The position numbers and the translations under genes were made by a program. Below are positions 23,984-34,876 of a stretch of DNA of 64,000 bases, in pieces. This stretch comes from Alternaria dauci (taxonomy: Eukaryota; Ascomycota; Dothideomycetes; Pleosporales; Pleosporaceae), in assembly GCF_042100115.1 (NCBI RefSeq), contig NC_091279.1, positions 992,001 through 1,056,000 on the forward strand, written 5' to 3'. Each line of letters begins with the position of its first letter. Positions within the stretch are counted from its first letter, which is position 1. Under the pieces are notes generated by a model. The model ran no database searches. It was given only the letters and a program-made list of their open reading frames with translations, and had not been told where the DNA came from.

Positions 23984-25797
23984 ATGGCATTGACGGGGGT
24001 ACTCGTAAAGGCAATTGGCCTCGGAGCAATCTTTCTCATTACTCGATATGTTCTGGCCTATCTAAAATCACCACTCAAAACTATACCTGGTCCATTCTTA
24101 GCCAAATTCACCGATATCTGGCGTTTCCTGAACCACTATGGACAAACTCATATCGAAACGCAGAGGCGACTCCACGAACGCCATGGCGATTTTGTTCGTC
24201 TCGGTCCCAACACCGTTAGTGTTGCTGATGCTAGTCTGATCAAGACCATCTACAACACCCGTGGAACGTACCTGAAGGTGAGCACGTACAGTGAGAATGT
24301 CATGTATGATGGCTGCTAACATCTCAACAGAGCGAGTACTACGTAAGATACAAGCAGTAGTTGATACACATCCATTATACTGACCACATTAGTCCATTAA
24401 CGATGCCCTTCAAGATGGTCACATCATCCAGAATATCTTCAGCACACGCAGCAACGAGTTCCATTCTAAGGGTGTCAAACCTGTTCAAAAGTTGTACAGT
24501 CTTCGAAACGCTCTCCAAATCGAAAGTATCATGAACGACAACCTACGTATATTATGCACTCAACTCGACGCTCGCTTCGTGGAAGGTGCTAATAAGGGCA
24601 AGACATGCGATATCGATGACTGGATCTCATTCTTTGCTTGGGATTTCTTGGGCGACATGACTTGGAGCAAGCGCATTGGCTTCATGGAACAGGGCACGGA
24701 CGTTGGCGGTATGCTTGAGACTGCTGAACGTGTGATGCGCTACTTCTCGGTAGTATGTTCTTGGCGACTCATCACAACTATTATCAATATGTGAACTTCT
24801 ACTGACCTCGCATAGGTTGGCCAAATCCCTGCCCTTGACAAGTGGCTTGGAAAGAACCCAAAATGGCCACGCTCGCTCTACAAGTTCGATGACTTCTCTG
24901 TTGCTGCCGGTTTCTCTGTCGAGCGTTTTGTGGAGCGCATGCAGAAACCCGAACTTGGCGATGGGAAGTACGACTTTCTTAATGGCTTTCTCGAGGCGAA
25001 AAAGGAGTTTCCTGAGCTTGTCACTGACAATGAGGTTATTGGGTACATGATCATCAATGTGAGTATCTCACAGCTACGTCAGGATAGGCAGTCAACTGAT
25101 TTCGCTTCTATAGATTCTCGGCGGTGCCGATACCCTTGCCATTGTGATAAAGGCTATCTTCTACTATATTCTCAAGTCGCCAGCCTCAAAAGCACGCCTC
25201 ATTGAGGAACTTGCTTCTGCAAACCTATCGTTCCCTGCACCTTATGCTGCAATCGAGCACCTTCCTTACCTCGATGCATGTATCAAAGAAGGCCTCCGTA
25301 TGCATCCCGTTGTTGGCCATATTCTCGAACGTGTCGTGCCAGCAACCGGTCTCACGCTACCTAATGGGGAGACATTACCGCCCGGAACAATTGTCGGCGT
25401 GAATCCATGGGTCATTCATTATAGTGAGAGCATTTTTGGCGCGAAGACTCATGAGTTCCGACCGGAGCGCTGGCTGCAGAGCGAACAAGAGGAAATTGGC
25501 GCTTACGAGGCTAGGACCAAGAAGATGAAAGACGCAGATATGGCATTCGGAGGAGGGAACAGAATATGTATTGGCAGACCATTAGCTCTGATCGAAGTAT
25601 ACAAGGTAGTTGCGACGGTGTTCGGAAGATACAAGGTATGCATTGCTTACTGTCAACTTGATACGCGAGAGCTGACGTTGCGGCAGATTGAACTTGAAGA
25701 TCCGAGCAAAGAATGGGATCTTCACAAACAGTGGTTCGTGTGGCCGCATGATATCAAAGTCAAACTGAACTTACGCGAGAGTATCAGCGCGCCCTGA
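23984..25797 (+). CDS. Cytochrome P450 monooxygenase (pisatin-demethylase-like)
   Basis: Six exons: 23984-24277, 24331-24342, 24393-24752, 24816-25058, 25114-25635 and 25687-25797, giving 513 aa. An N-terminal membrane anchor spans about residues 5-27, followed by a Pro-rich hinge (TIPGPFL). The I-helix has GGADT (306-310), the K-helix ExxR is E362-G-L-R365, PERW is at 420-423, and the heme loop FGGGNRICIG has Cys455 as the heme thiolate ligand. All catalytic features are intact. The sequence style (DALQDGHIIQNIFSTRSNEF) fits the group often annotated as pisatin demethylase or benzoate-hydroxylase-like P450s. Exon 2 is a 12-nt microexon encoding SEYY. The last intron is 51 nt, frame-neutral and stop-free. 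The substrate is unknown. Confidence 0.93.
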
Positions 25798-27125
25798 TTG
25801 TCTCTGTGCAGCTTGGCTTACATGGAATTTGGCATGTACGGAAAGCCAGCGGTGATCTGTAGTTCGTGCTTCCAACACATCAGTGTAATTTTCATTGCGA
25901 TAGTCTTTTGAGCCAGGCGGGCTGTTTCATGAAACTTGCCTGTTATCTGCCGTCCGCCGTACACTTCTTGTTTATGTGACGCATACGCATAATGTGCGTT
26001 CGGAATGTAACTGCAGCTGTGTGTGTGGTAGTTTGGTTGCGGAGCCAGGCGCTGCTGCCCTATTCCCTGTGCACGAATCGTCGCGGGAGTGAAGGTAGAA
26101 TGCGTTGTTGCGCTTGCTTAGGTGCATAGCGATTCGCGCACGCGATGCCAACATCATAGGAATCTTCAGCCAATCGCACTAGCCGCTTCGGGCTTGAAGC
26201 GCGTGCTCTTCGGCAAAGGCTGCGTTCGCCGCCACTTGCACTGCACTCGAAAGCCGCTGTCATTCGCAGCTTTGCGTAGTGTGCAGTCTTCTATCCCTCG
26301 AAACATTCGGTTCTAGGCGAGATGGTGCGATTGTCAGGACTTCAGAGAGACGTATTGTCACTCTACCGACAATGCTTGAGAGCTGTGAAGCAGAAGCCAA
26401 GGGTATGCTATCGCGATGCCTCCAACTCTATATTCTACTCATACAGCCGTAGGAGACGCAGTCGCATTTCCGAGATTTTGCAAGGTGCGGCAAGATAGAC
26501 TGAGCAACATGTTGGTGCGGCGGCTGATGATATTCCCAGATCTGAATTTCACAAGCATAGAGATGTCGGCAAAAAGGATTTTGGGACCATTGAGTACTTA
26601 CTTCGAAGAGGAAGAAATCAGCTGGAAACATGGTCTGAGCCAGGTATCCGAGACATTCACAGGTAGCGGGAGAATGCCAGATCGAAGCTTGCGCATCGGA
26701 GCGGCGCACCACTGGCGCGACGAGCCAACGACACATCAATACAGTTCATCAGACCAGCATCACGCAACGTATTCCACAATCGCGGGGTAGTGGCATACCT
26801 CTCGGACAGCACTTGCACCACATGTTGCTTCCGCTGTGCTGGAAACTTCGAGCATCAGCGTCACGTGACCTGGTCTGAGCCACCACCCCGAACTTTCTAG
26901 TTGGTGCTTGCCCCTTCTCAAAACAGGATCATCCGGATACATGCCATTGCGACCACCCCCTCTAGCAGCTGGAAGCTTCTCATCTCATGATGTCTTCTGA
27001 TTGCATACGAAGCCATGACGACAAACATCGTGTTCGAAAGCCCTAGAAACTCCCCGAGCCATCTCCGACGCTTCCTGCAACATCTTGGTCTACACAGCAC
27101 CAATGTTCTCCGCACTTTGCGATGA
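25798..27125. other. Intergenic region upstream of the heat-shock gene
   Basis: No supported gene; short ORFs occur on both strands (for example 26416-26790) without recognisable content. The last few hundred bases form the Hsp20 promoter. Confidence 0.5.
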
Positions 27126-27155
27126 TTCGAGAAGCGCGTCTCTCGAATATATATA
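27126..27155 (+). promoter_or_regulatory. Heat-shock element pair and TATA box of the Hsp20 gene
   Basis: TTCGAGAA (27126-27133) is a perfect inverted nTTCnnGAAn pair, the core of an Hsf1 binding site. TATATATA at 27148-27155 lies 58 bp before the first ATG (27214). A third GAA/TTC unit in canonical phase is not visible, so the HSE is minimal. Confidence 0.6.
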
Positions 27156-27213
27156 GCCCTCGAGGCCGCTCCTACAGCTCGTCATCAGAATAACAAAGAA
27201 CAACAAGTCTTCT

Positions 27214-27903
27214 ATGCAATCACTGCGCACAACCATCCGACGAGCTCCTCAACAACTCAACCGCATCACGAAACCTACGACTACAGCCACTCGACACCTT
27301 ACCACCACACCAGCAACAATGTCTCTCTTCCCACGATTCACTCAAGAGTTTGCTCCTATCTTCCGTCTCTTCGATGAGTACGATAGGCAAGCCTTCCGCA
27401 ACATCGACCGCGAATTCAACAACATCCGATCCTTCACTCCCAAATTTGATGTGAAGGAGACAAAAGAAGGTTACGAGCTTCACGGCGAACTCCCCGGTGT
27501 CGAGCAAAAGGACATCAACATCGAATGGACCGACAACAACACGCTGACCGTCTCTGGCCGCCACGAGCACGTCCGCGAGGAAGGTCAACGTCCTCAGGGT
27601 TTCATTGAGGGCGGCGAGGGCTCTCAACAGAAGAAGCTCGGCCACCAGCCCACTGTTGAGGACGACCCTAGCGAGTCCAACAAGGTCGCCAAGCAGTCGG
27701 ACAACAAGGACGTCTCCAAGCACGACGAAAACAAGGCCAAGTATTGGGTCAGCGAGCGTTCAGTCGGAGAGTTCCACCGCTCCTTCGCCTTCCCTGCCCG
27801 TGTCGATCAAGACGGCGTCAAGGCTAGCCTCAAGAACGGTATCTTGAGCATCCTCGTTCCCAAGGCTCAGGCTCCTCAGCCTCGAAAAATTAGCATCGAG
27901 TAG
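27214..27903 (+). CDS. Small heat shock protein, Hsp20/Hsp30 family
   Basis: Single exon, 229 aa from the first ATG. The alpha-crystallin domain starts near residue 75 (FDVKETKEGYELHGELPGV) and ends with the family GxLxxxVPK-type motif (NGILSILVPKA) near 213-223. As in fungal Hsp30 proteins, a charged, disordered insert (about residues 125-185) splits the domain. It acts as an ATP-independent holdase chaperone. The first 35 residues (MQSLRTTIRRAPQQLNRITK...) are rich in Arg/Thr and lack acidic residues, resembling a mitochondrial presequence. An internal ATG at 27319 (MSLFPRFTQEF) matches the usual cytosolic start. Given the TATA position the longer form is probably made. Stress induction is suggested by the HSE. 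Confidence 0.95.
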   Translation: MQSLRTTIRRAPQQLNRITKPTTTATRHLTTTPATMSLFPRFTQEFAPIFRLFDEYDRQAFRNIDREFNNIRSFTPKFDVKETKEGYELHGELPGVEQKDINIEWTDNNTLTVSGRHEHVREEGQRPQGFIEGGEGSQQKKLGHQPTVEDDPSESNKVAKQSDNKDVSKHDENKAKYWVSERSVGEFHRSFAFPARVDQDGVKASLKNGILSILVPKAQAPQPRKISIE

Positions 27904-28565
27904 ATTGACGTGGCATGACCGGACGACGACAAATTACGACATCCCTCCTTTCGATGAGCAGGCGTGGCATAGCAATGGAATTATAGGTAATGGGTTATTA
28001 TAGGATTGTATGATCTGTTTAGTATCGGTAGTGGTCGTTTGCATTCACTCTCTAAATGCGGTGGTGTCGGGATTGTAATTAGGTCATCACAATCGATGAT
28101 TTTATCGATATGGGATATAACTAAACTCACGTTCATTTCATCGTATGCTGCTGGCAGTGATGATAGCACGATCTCTTCGTCTTGGTTCAACCTTTTACTA
28201 GATAATCATTCACCACCAATGTTGATACAAGTAACCATATGCGGAACCTCACGCCTATTATTTTTTGGTGCTCGATACTGCATAGCCACAGTGTTGTGAG
28301 TAATACGCACAAGGGGCGTCTATTCTACTGGCTGTGACCCAGACATAAGCATCCCGGTCACACCCGAGCACTGTGCAACAGGCGCATTCTAAGTTCTTGA
28401 CTGTTCTTACTCTTCTTAAAAGACGTTTTTGACACTCTGTTTAGCAACTGCATAGAGTGTGATGCAGGTTAGTAGCCCCACATAGTGTAGTTCAGCTTGT
28501 CCAAAAACATCGGCCGTCACGTGCGTCACCAGTGCCGTACCTCGATCCTCACCTCAACCACCAGC
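27904..28565. other. Intergenic region: Hsp20 3' UTR and AT-rich spacer
   Basis: No gene seen. The 27,960-28,310 section is AT-rich. Confidence 0.45.
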
Positions 28566-28573
28566 AAAAAAAA
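28566..28573 (-). terminator. RNA polymerase III T-run terminator
   Basis: A run of eight T on the minus strand lies 29 nt beyond the 3' end of the tRNA gene, as expected for Pol III termination. Confidence 0.7.
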
Positions 28574-28602
28574 GTCGTCTCGCAATCGTGAGAAGGATGT
28601 TG

Positions 28603-28673
28603 TGCATCCTCCGGGAGTCGAACCCGGGCCAATTGCTTGGAAGGCAATTATCCTACCGTTGGACCAAGAATGC
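28603..28673 (-). tRNA. tRNA-Gly (anticodon TCC)
   Basis: Minus-strand tRNA of 71 nt without encoded CCA and without intron. The acceptor arm GCATTCT pairs with AGGATGC (one T-G pair), with A as discriminator. The D arm GTCC/GGAT, anticodon arm ATTGC/GCAAT with loop CTTCCAA, and T arm CCGGG/CCCGG with loop TTCGACT all fold. Anticodon TCC is at plus 28639-28641. The internal A box (TGGTCCAACGG) and B box (GGTTCGACTCC) are intact. Confidence 0.96.
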
Positions 28674-29451
28674 TTGATGAAAGAATCAAGATCACAACCA
28701 TATATATAGTCTGGAATTGACATCACTCGTCAAGCGGCCTTTCGAGTTTGTCGTACCTAGAGCCTGTTCAGTGATGGTCGTATGCCCTGTAAGCTATCTT
28801 ATGGATCTGACTAGCTGATACGGTGCTAGGCAGGCCAGGGGCTGCTAGCGAGTCAGGAGCAGAAAAGAGTGTATCTTAGGACCTAAAGTGTAGGATCATG
28901 CAAGACAAGAATATACTGTTACTTTCCTGTCCTCTTTTCTTCCTATTAAATGTATCTCCGCATTCTACGAACCTACTACATCATACTAAGATTATCATGC
29001 ACCTTTTCGCCGCTATACAAGGGAAAAATCGAACATCCTGCCTAGGCACCTACGTGAAGAGTGTTCAATCTTCCCTTTATACACTGATACCCTACCCAGG
29101 CAACTATCGAGGGGCGTCCGATTGTTCCCTTGTATGGCATGGCGCCAAACGGCGCTGCGGTCTATTCCCTAGCACGCAGAGTCTGGGTAACCTGATTTCA
29201 TGTCTGACAGATGTGCAGCATACGCGAGGTTGAAAGCAATGATTAACAATCTTCTTGTGGTCTTATGTTTCTTGGTTGTGGAACATACGTGAGTTTATTG
29301 TTCGATACTTCGTGATTATGAGCTCAAGCATCACACCGCAGGAAATCCTACAATCAAACCAATCTATTTTGATTTCTATCCATCACATTGTGCATCGAGA
29401 AGCAAACACAGGTCGTGTTCCAACAGCCGTGAGCCTCAGCAAAAGGATCAC
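28674..29451. other. Intergenic region between tRNA-Gly and HIS1
   Basis: tRNA 5' flank and HIS1 3' flank. Nothing else recognised. Confidence 0.45.
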
Positions 29452-30672
29452 TTAGTCTCCTGTTCTCGAGTTCTCAATCTTGGTGACGATCAGGTCAGTC
29501 GCCCCAACCTCTGTCAGCTTGTCCATAGCAATAGCAATGTCTTTCCTCAACACCATGGCTTGAACAGCCACCCAGCCATCCTCTTCCAACGCGTTGACGG
29601 TGGGAGCGCGGCGTCCGGGAGTGATCTTGCGCGCGATATCGAGCTTCGATCGGTCGATGTTGTAGGTGCACAGGACGTACTTTTGTGCAGCTGCGGAGAG
29701 ATTAGCCACGTCGCACCATGCGCGAAATCTGATGCTACTTACTGATAACACCCTTTATCCGAGCTGTGATTAGCTCTACCAGCTTGGGGTCGGATGGGTG
29801 CTTCGACTTGATGAGGATAGCGCTTGACGAGACGACTGTGGAGATGGCCTTGAGACCAGCTGCGCGCATCGTCTCTCCGGATTCCACCAAATCGACGATA
29901 CCGTCCGCGACGCCCAATGCGCACGCCGCCTCGACACTGCCGCCGACGTACTTGATAACAGTCTTGAGTTTCGCGTCGCTGTTGGCTTCTCCGTTTGTGT
30001 TTCCAGCCTGTTCCGCCTCTAGTTTCCGAAAGTACTGCTCAGCCAAGTTGGTGAAGCTTGTGACAACGTTCTTGCCGATCAAGTCTTCCGGCCTTGCCAG
30101 GTCGCCCTTTGCGGGAACTTGTACCTGCAAACTGCACTTTCCGAAATCGAGATCCAGGACCTCCTCTACACCGCTGGTAGCAGTCGGCGGTGCGACGCAC
30201 TCATGTTCGGCTACTTGGTCGCGTCCTGTTATGCCCAAGTCTACGCGACCCTCTCCTACAAAAGTTGGGATATCAGCGGCGGGCAGGAACACAAGCGCGA
30301 GCGGGTGGTTCTTGACGAGTGCGATGTCGAGACGCGAGTGTCGGTGGAACTGGATGTCGGAGCCGTGGAGAAGGTCAAGACATGCTTGGTGAAGGCGGCC
30401 CTCTGTAATGTTTGTCAGTCTACGCGCTTCGCTAGTAGTGTGCAGACGACGTACTCTTCGGCACCGCAAAGAGCAGGCGGTCGTTCAAGCTGTTACCCAA
30501 GAGGTCAGTCATGAATGGAAGACTCCTGCTGCCCTGTCGCGCTCTTTGCGCGATTCGCTCCACGTCACTTGCGCCATTGGTGTGACCCATTATGGTAGAA
30601 GAGGTTTGACAAAAGTAGGGGAGAGAATGGAAGCAGGGGGACAAGCGGAACATACGAGTTGACGAGATCCAT
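29452..30672 (-). CDS. HIS1: ATP phosphoribosyltransferase (HIS1)
   Basis: Catalyses the first step of histidine synthesis, condensing ATP and PRPP; cytosolic and feedback-inhibited by histidine. Four exons on the minus strand: 30672-30656 (17 nt), 30489-30455 (35 nt), 30402-29743 and 29690-29452, giving 316 aa. The joins reconstruct the family N-terminus MDLVNSLNDRLLFAVPKKGR. The body carries DIALVKNHPLALVFLPAADI, the GEGRVDLGITGRD segment and the PRPP-loop region around GVADGIVDLVESGETMRAAG. The C-terminal segment after VIT|AQKYVLCTYNI is the His-binding ACT-like regulatory domain, so this is the long, self-sufficient HisG form. The very short first two exons explain why simple ORF reading misses the start. 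A TGACTCA site lies 258 bp upstream. Confidence 0.95.
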
Positions 30673-31670
30673 CCTTCTGAATTAAGCACGCAATTGCTGG
30701 GGCTTGTGGAATGCGAATGCGCGCTGTACACCCTTCAACAAGGCTTTGAATGGGGAATTCTGCTGCAGGCTAAGCACGAGTCCCACTTCGGCAATTGTAA
30801 TTGGGCACGAGATTGCTGCCGTGGAGGTGGCTAAATGCGTGGACGGCGTCAGAGCAGATCTGCAGGCTTTGGATACGTGGGTGGGTGTGTCGTTTTGTAG
30901 TGTACAAGTTTGAGGCGCGTCTCGACTAAGTGACTCAACGAGGGGTACGGCTACACGTGCGATGCGCCAATGGCTGTGGAAGACTCAGAAACTTGGTGCC
31001 TGAAAGTCCATGTTGATAGCATAGAGGCTATGCAACTGACAAGACAGCGATTGGTGCAGTAAATCTGGTTACCGTGACCGACCTGCGGGTTCAATTTTTT
31101 TGCGAAATGACGTTTCATCAACACTTGTTGCCCCGCGTTGTGATGCGTCGGAGGTTGGCGACGCGGCATTGGCCGGCAGCAACTCATATGCTCAATACAG
31201 TCTACTCTCAATTTTGGATCGTGACTTCAACGTAGTCTAGGCTCTGCATGTAGTGATGACTCTAGAAGGCAAGCTAGCATCTCACCGCATTGTCCTTGTT
31301 CACTTGACAGCGCAAAAAGTGATCTTGAACGTAATATCATGCTCGGTTGCGCGAATCAAACATCTACTGGTATCTACCTACGATGCACCGCCCATGTGTC
31401 AAACCCATGCCGCTTCGTCTCGACACTCAATCGTGAAATAGGCAGGCTAAGCGGAAACTGTCGCAGATGCATGCTGACATTTCAATCCTGAAATACACCA
31501 CCCGCGACTCCAGACTACCGGGTGGCTTGGTAGAACGTGATCGTCTCGCGCTAGAGAGGACACTGCAACGGGGAAAGGCGTGTGAATGTGAAGCGTCGTC
31601 ATGCCTCACATGAAATCATCACTGTACATCTGTTAGCATTTGTAGGGCCCCTTACAAAACTCGACATGAC
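30673..31670. other. Intergenic region: HIS1 promoter and eIF3j 3' flank
   Basis: No additional gene supported. It holds the CPC1-type site described separately. Confidence 0.5.
30931..30937. promoter_or_regulatory. CPC1/Gcn4-type site (TGACTCA) upstream of HIS1
   Basis: A perfect TGACTCA lies 258 bp upstream of the HIS1 ATG. This is the consensus of the cross-pathway-control bZIP factor (Gcn4 in yeast, CPC1/CpcA in moulds), which activates amino-acid biosynthesis genes on starvation. Binding is inferred. Confidence 0.6.
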
Positions 31671-32643
31671 TCACTCTCCAAAATCGTCATCGTCATATGC
31701 CCTCGTGTCTGCCCTGACACCAACATCCCTGCTTGCGTTGAGCGTAGTCTTGGTCTTTGCCGCCTTTGTCTTCTTTCCTCCCTTCTCAGCAGCCTTCTCC
31801 TCCTTCATCTTCTCGTTGCTCAGTGTGGTCAAACCAGATGCAATCTTCTTGATCTGCTCACTCGGCAGGTCCTTGGCGATCTGCTTGGTAAACTCTTGTA
31901 GGAAAAGCGAGTACTGTCCCTTCTTAGAGTTGGCAGCAATCAGAGGTGTGAGAGTCTCCCGGAGCTTGGTGAACTGGTCTTTGGTGTTGGGGTTGAAGAT
32001 GGCGAGTGAAGATAGGTCGATGGCATTGCCCGGGTTGCTCTCGTCGGTGATGGTGATGGCCTTGCCAGTACGTGTCTTGTTGCTTACGCTCAGGTCGCCA
32101 AAGAGTTCTTCGGCTTGGGCGCGTGAAGCGTCGAGCTCTGCCTGGCGCATTCGTTCGCGGCGCTCGGCCTCGGTCTCTTCCTCTTCCGATTCACCATCCT
32201 CTTCCATCTGCCGCCGGCGTAGCGCTGCCTGCCTGTGTTCCTCGATCCGCTGCGCCTTGGACTTGTGGTTTGCTTTTGCCTCTGCCTCTGCCTTTGCCTT
32301 TGCCTCGGCAGCCTTCTTTGCCTTCTCGCGCTCGACTTCCGAGTCCTCTGCGGCGTCCCATGAATCCAGTACCTGTTGTGTCCATAGTCAGTCAATGTAG
32401 CCTTGTATGGCGGGGCTTGAATCGTGCAAGCGCGGGGCATGGTGGGCCGACGCACATCGTCATCTTCTTCCTCGTCGTCGAATTTACTGCGGCGGGCGAT
32501 AGGCGCTACCTGTGGAGAGGCAGGAGCAGAGCTGCCTTCTTCCTCGTCGTCTGCAAGATATGTCAGTCCCAAACCTTCATGTTTCTATCTTGGAACGCGC
32601 GCAGTGGCATCGAAGATGACGTACCCCACTTTCCTGGTGCCAT
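31671..32643 (-). CDS. HCR1: Eukaryotic translation initiation factor 3 subunit J (eIF3j/Hcr1)
   Basis: Three exons on the minus strand: 32643-32625, 32550-32456 and 32372-31671, giving 271 aa, normal for fungal eIF3j. The N-terminus is acidic (DDEEEG, FDDEEEDDD) and contains the conserved VLDSWDAAEDSEVE segment. A strongly charged Lys/Ala/Glu coiled coil (AKAKAEAEAKANHKSKAQ) follows. The helical core carries GKAITITDESNPGNAIDL, and the C-terminus ends DDDDFGE. eIF3j binds the 40S decoding centre and helps eIF3 in initiation and in post-termination recycling. The first intron follows MAPGKWG and the second precedes VLDSWD; both joins recover conserved residues. Confidence 0.94.
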
Positions 32644-33152
32644 GGTTGCAATCGTTTGTAAGAAGACGCGGTTTGTGTCTAGTCTAGGCTGATGTGTTCA
32701 AGGGCCCTGGCGGCAGCAGTGCAGGATTTTATAGTCGAGCGATGTGGAAGAAAGAAACGCCCCAAACTTGACTGCGGCGCGAAACAATGGTTGGGCTCAC
32801 CATCGCGCGTGGCTCGCTTCCGATCTGCCTAAAAATTCGCTGCCCAATCACACAGTGTGCGCCACATTCACTCTTTATCACCATGTTCCGAGTCCCATTG
32901 TTGTTAGACTAAGTTGCGGTGTATCGTAGTTCAATCGCAGGCCTCTTGCAGCCGGATTGTATTAGCCGTCTCATACGTGCAAGACATTAATCCTTTAACC
33001 CTTCTTTCCACGCCTCCTTGAGGCCTCAAGTACAATAAAACCCCTACTAGGCAAACAAGGAAATATGAATAGAAGATGAAACTTAAAACGTGTTTGGACA
33101 TTGCCACAACGCATCAACAGACAACGGCTTGATTAGAACGAGACATGGAAAG
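32644..33152. other. Intergenic region between ERG12 and eIF3j
   Basis: eIF3j promoter and ERG12 3' UTR; no gene recognised. Confidence 0.5.
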
Positions 33153-34876
33153 TTACCGCTCAGGAACCTCCCAGGGTCTCCAGAATTTCCACCCTTCTCT
33201 GACTTCTCGAACGCCCTTCCGCCTCGAACTTGACACTCCGACCAGTCTTTCAATGCCGATAGTGCCCTCAGCCCGAAGAAACTTTTCTTGGTCAATCTCC
33301 TCCCCGCCTTCCTCTTCGTTGCCGTTGTGCAGTACTGCAGGCCAAAGCACACCCACGCCGTCACCGGCAAGTGTTGTTTCGAACTTCTCAAAGCCTTCAT
33401 TCTCTAGCTTGACCTCGAGGGAGTCAAGGATCTTGTACTTCAGCTTTGTGCCATTCGAGATTATGGATGCGCCGCAGTCGACATCCGCTTCATCAGACAA
33501 ATCTGATTCGTCCGATGAGATATCGTGGTGTATGCCATCCGCGCGGCCGTTGGTCAGGGCTGGGGGCTGGGGCTTGAGGATGGTAATGGCGCATCCTCCG
33601 CCTCCCGCACCTGTGAGCTTTGTCCACCCGATACCAGTGTGATCGATGATTTCGCGGATACGCTCGAGTTTCGGATGCGAGACGCCCAACGAGACAAGCA
33701 GGCCGTGGTTTATCGTGACGAGTTCGCCGAGGTGTCTTAATGCGTCGGGGGAGGTTGCGTCAAAGTCTGGTGATGTAAGTAGTTTGTGTGCAGATTCGGT
33801 GACCAGGCCGATGGCATTGAGAATGTTCTCTGTAAGGGCGGGGTGCACGTTGCGTAGATTGGCGACCTTAGCGACTTCGGTGGCCGTACTGCGAGATTGT
33901 CGTGTGTTGACAAGCAACAGTGGAAGCTCAGGAAAGCTGTGCAGCGGCGTGACCAGAGGCGGCTTGTCGTAATCCCTCCGCTGGAACAAGACCGCTTTAC
34001 CACCCGAGGAGACGGTGTTGTCGACGCCAGAGGGATTTCCGTGTATGCACATCTCGCCGACGAACGCCCATCGGTTTATGCGCTCAATGTTGAGCTCGCA
34101 CTCTTGTGGCGGCTGGTCCTGATGGGGTCCGCTAAGTGCACGTATCTGCAGAAGCATCGCCGTGCTCAGACAGACGGATATACTGGCGCTGCTGCCCAGG
34201 CCTGCACCGATGGGAATTGTAGATCGTAACGTGTAAACACACGGGGGCACTTTGCGTGACGCGAGAGAAAGGAACAGGTATAGAAAAGAACAAGCGGAGG
34301 CATGGTGGATCTTGCGTATCGATTCGGAGGCTTTTGGCGAGACTTGATCGATAAAGGGTTGTATGGCGGCCATAAGGTCGGGGTCTAGAGATGTAACGAG
34401 ATCGTAGTAGTACTTCTTCTTGCCTGATTTGGAGAAGCTGTCCCAGGGAAGGTCGTCGATATTCCAGGTATGTTCCATCTGTATGTCGGGGAAGCGCAGC
34501 TTAACGGTCCGATTCGATTTGGAGAGGAACGAGACATGGAGGTAGGATCGGAGCGATATAGCGGCGGCGATGGCAGCCTGGGGGACATTAGCATCCATGC
34601 TGCCATGGTTGTCCTATAAAAACCTACCTTGCCGTGTACTACCGCGTGCTCCCCGTAGACGATGACCTTGCCTGGTGCAGATACCATGAAAGGAGGCATC
34701 ATGGGCGACGACTGCTTCCGGAGCATTGCTGGAGCGCCCATCGACTTTGTTGTGGAGATGGAAGGCATGTCAGAGGCCAATTGCGCGGGCATCGAGTCTA
34801 TTGGCGACGCCTCGGGTGTTTGAGTGGAATGCGACGACGTGCGCGGGTGAAGGCTCGCTGCGTTTGGGTTAGCCAT
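33153..34876 (-). CDS. ERG12: Mevalonate kinase (ERG12)
   Basis: Phosphorylates mevalonate with ATP in the isoprenoid/ergosterol pathway. Two exons on the minus strand: 34876-34628 and 34577-33153, with a 50-nt intron (GTAGGT..CCAG), giving 557 aa. GHMP-kinase signatures are all present: SAPGKVIVYGEHAVVHGK spans the exon junction (GEH at 75-77), the ATP loop is PIGAGLGSSASIS, and the C-terminal motif is KLTGAGGGGCAI. Two features make it longer than typical mevalonate kinases: a Ser/Thr/Pro-rich N-terminal extension of about 60 residues, and an acidic insert (SSDESDLSDEADVD) with long tail after the GHMP C-motif. A shorter start at Met51 or Met59/60 is possible. The start chosen is the first good ATG after an in-frame stretch of poor, hydrophobic leader sequence. 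Confidence 0.94.

Noticed and set aside
27220..27723. 167-codon minus-strand ORF
   Set aside because: Antisense to the Hsp20 gene; a shadow of its coding bias.
12657..27903. Secondary-metabolite gene cluster (MFS, P450, 7-TM gene, later a Zn2Cys6 factor)
   Set aside because: No backbone synthase is present, genes are far apart, and the Zn2Cys6 gene is over 35 kb away among housekeeping genes.
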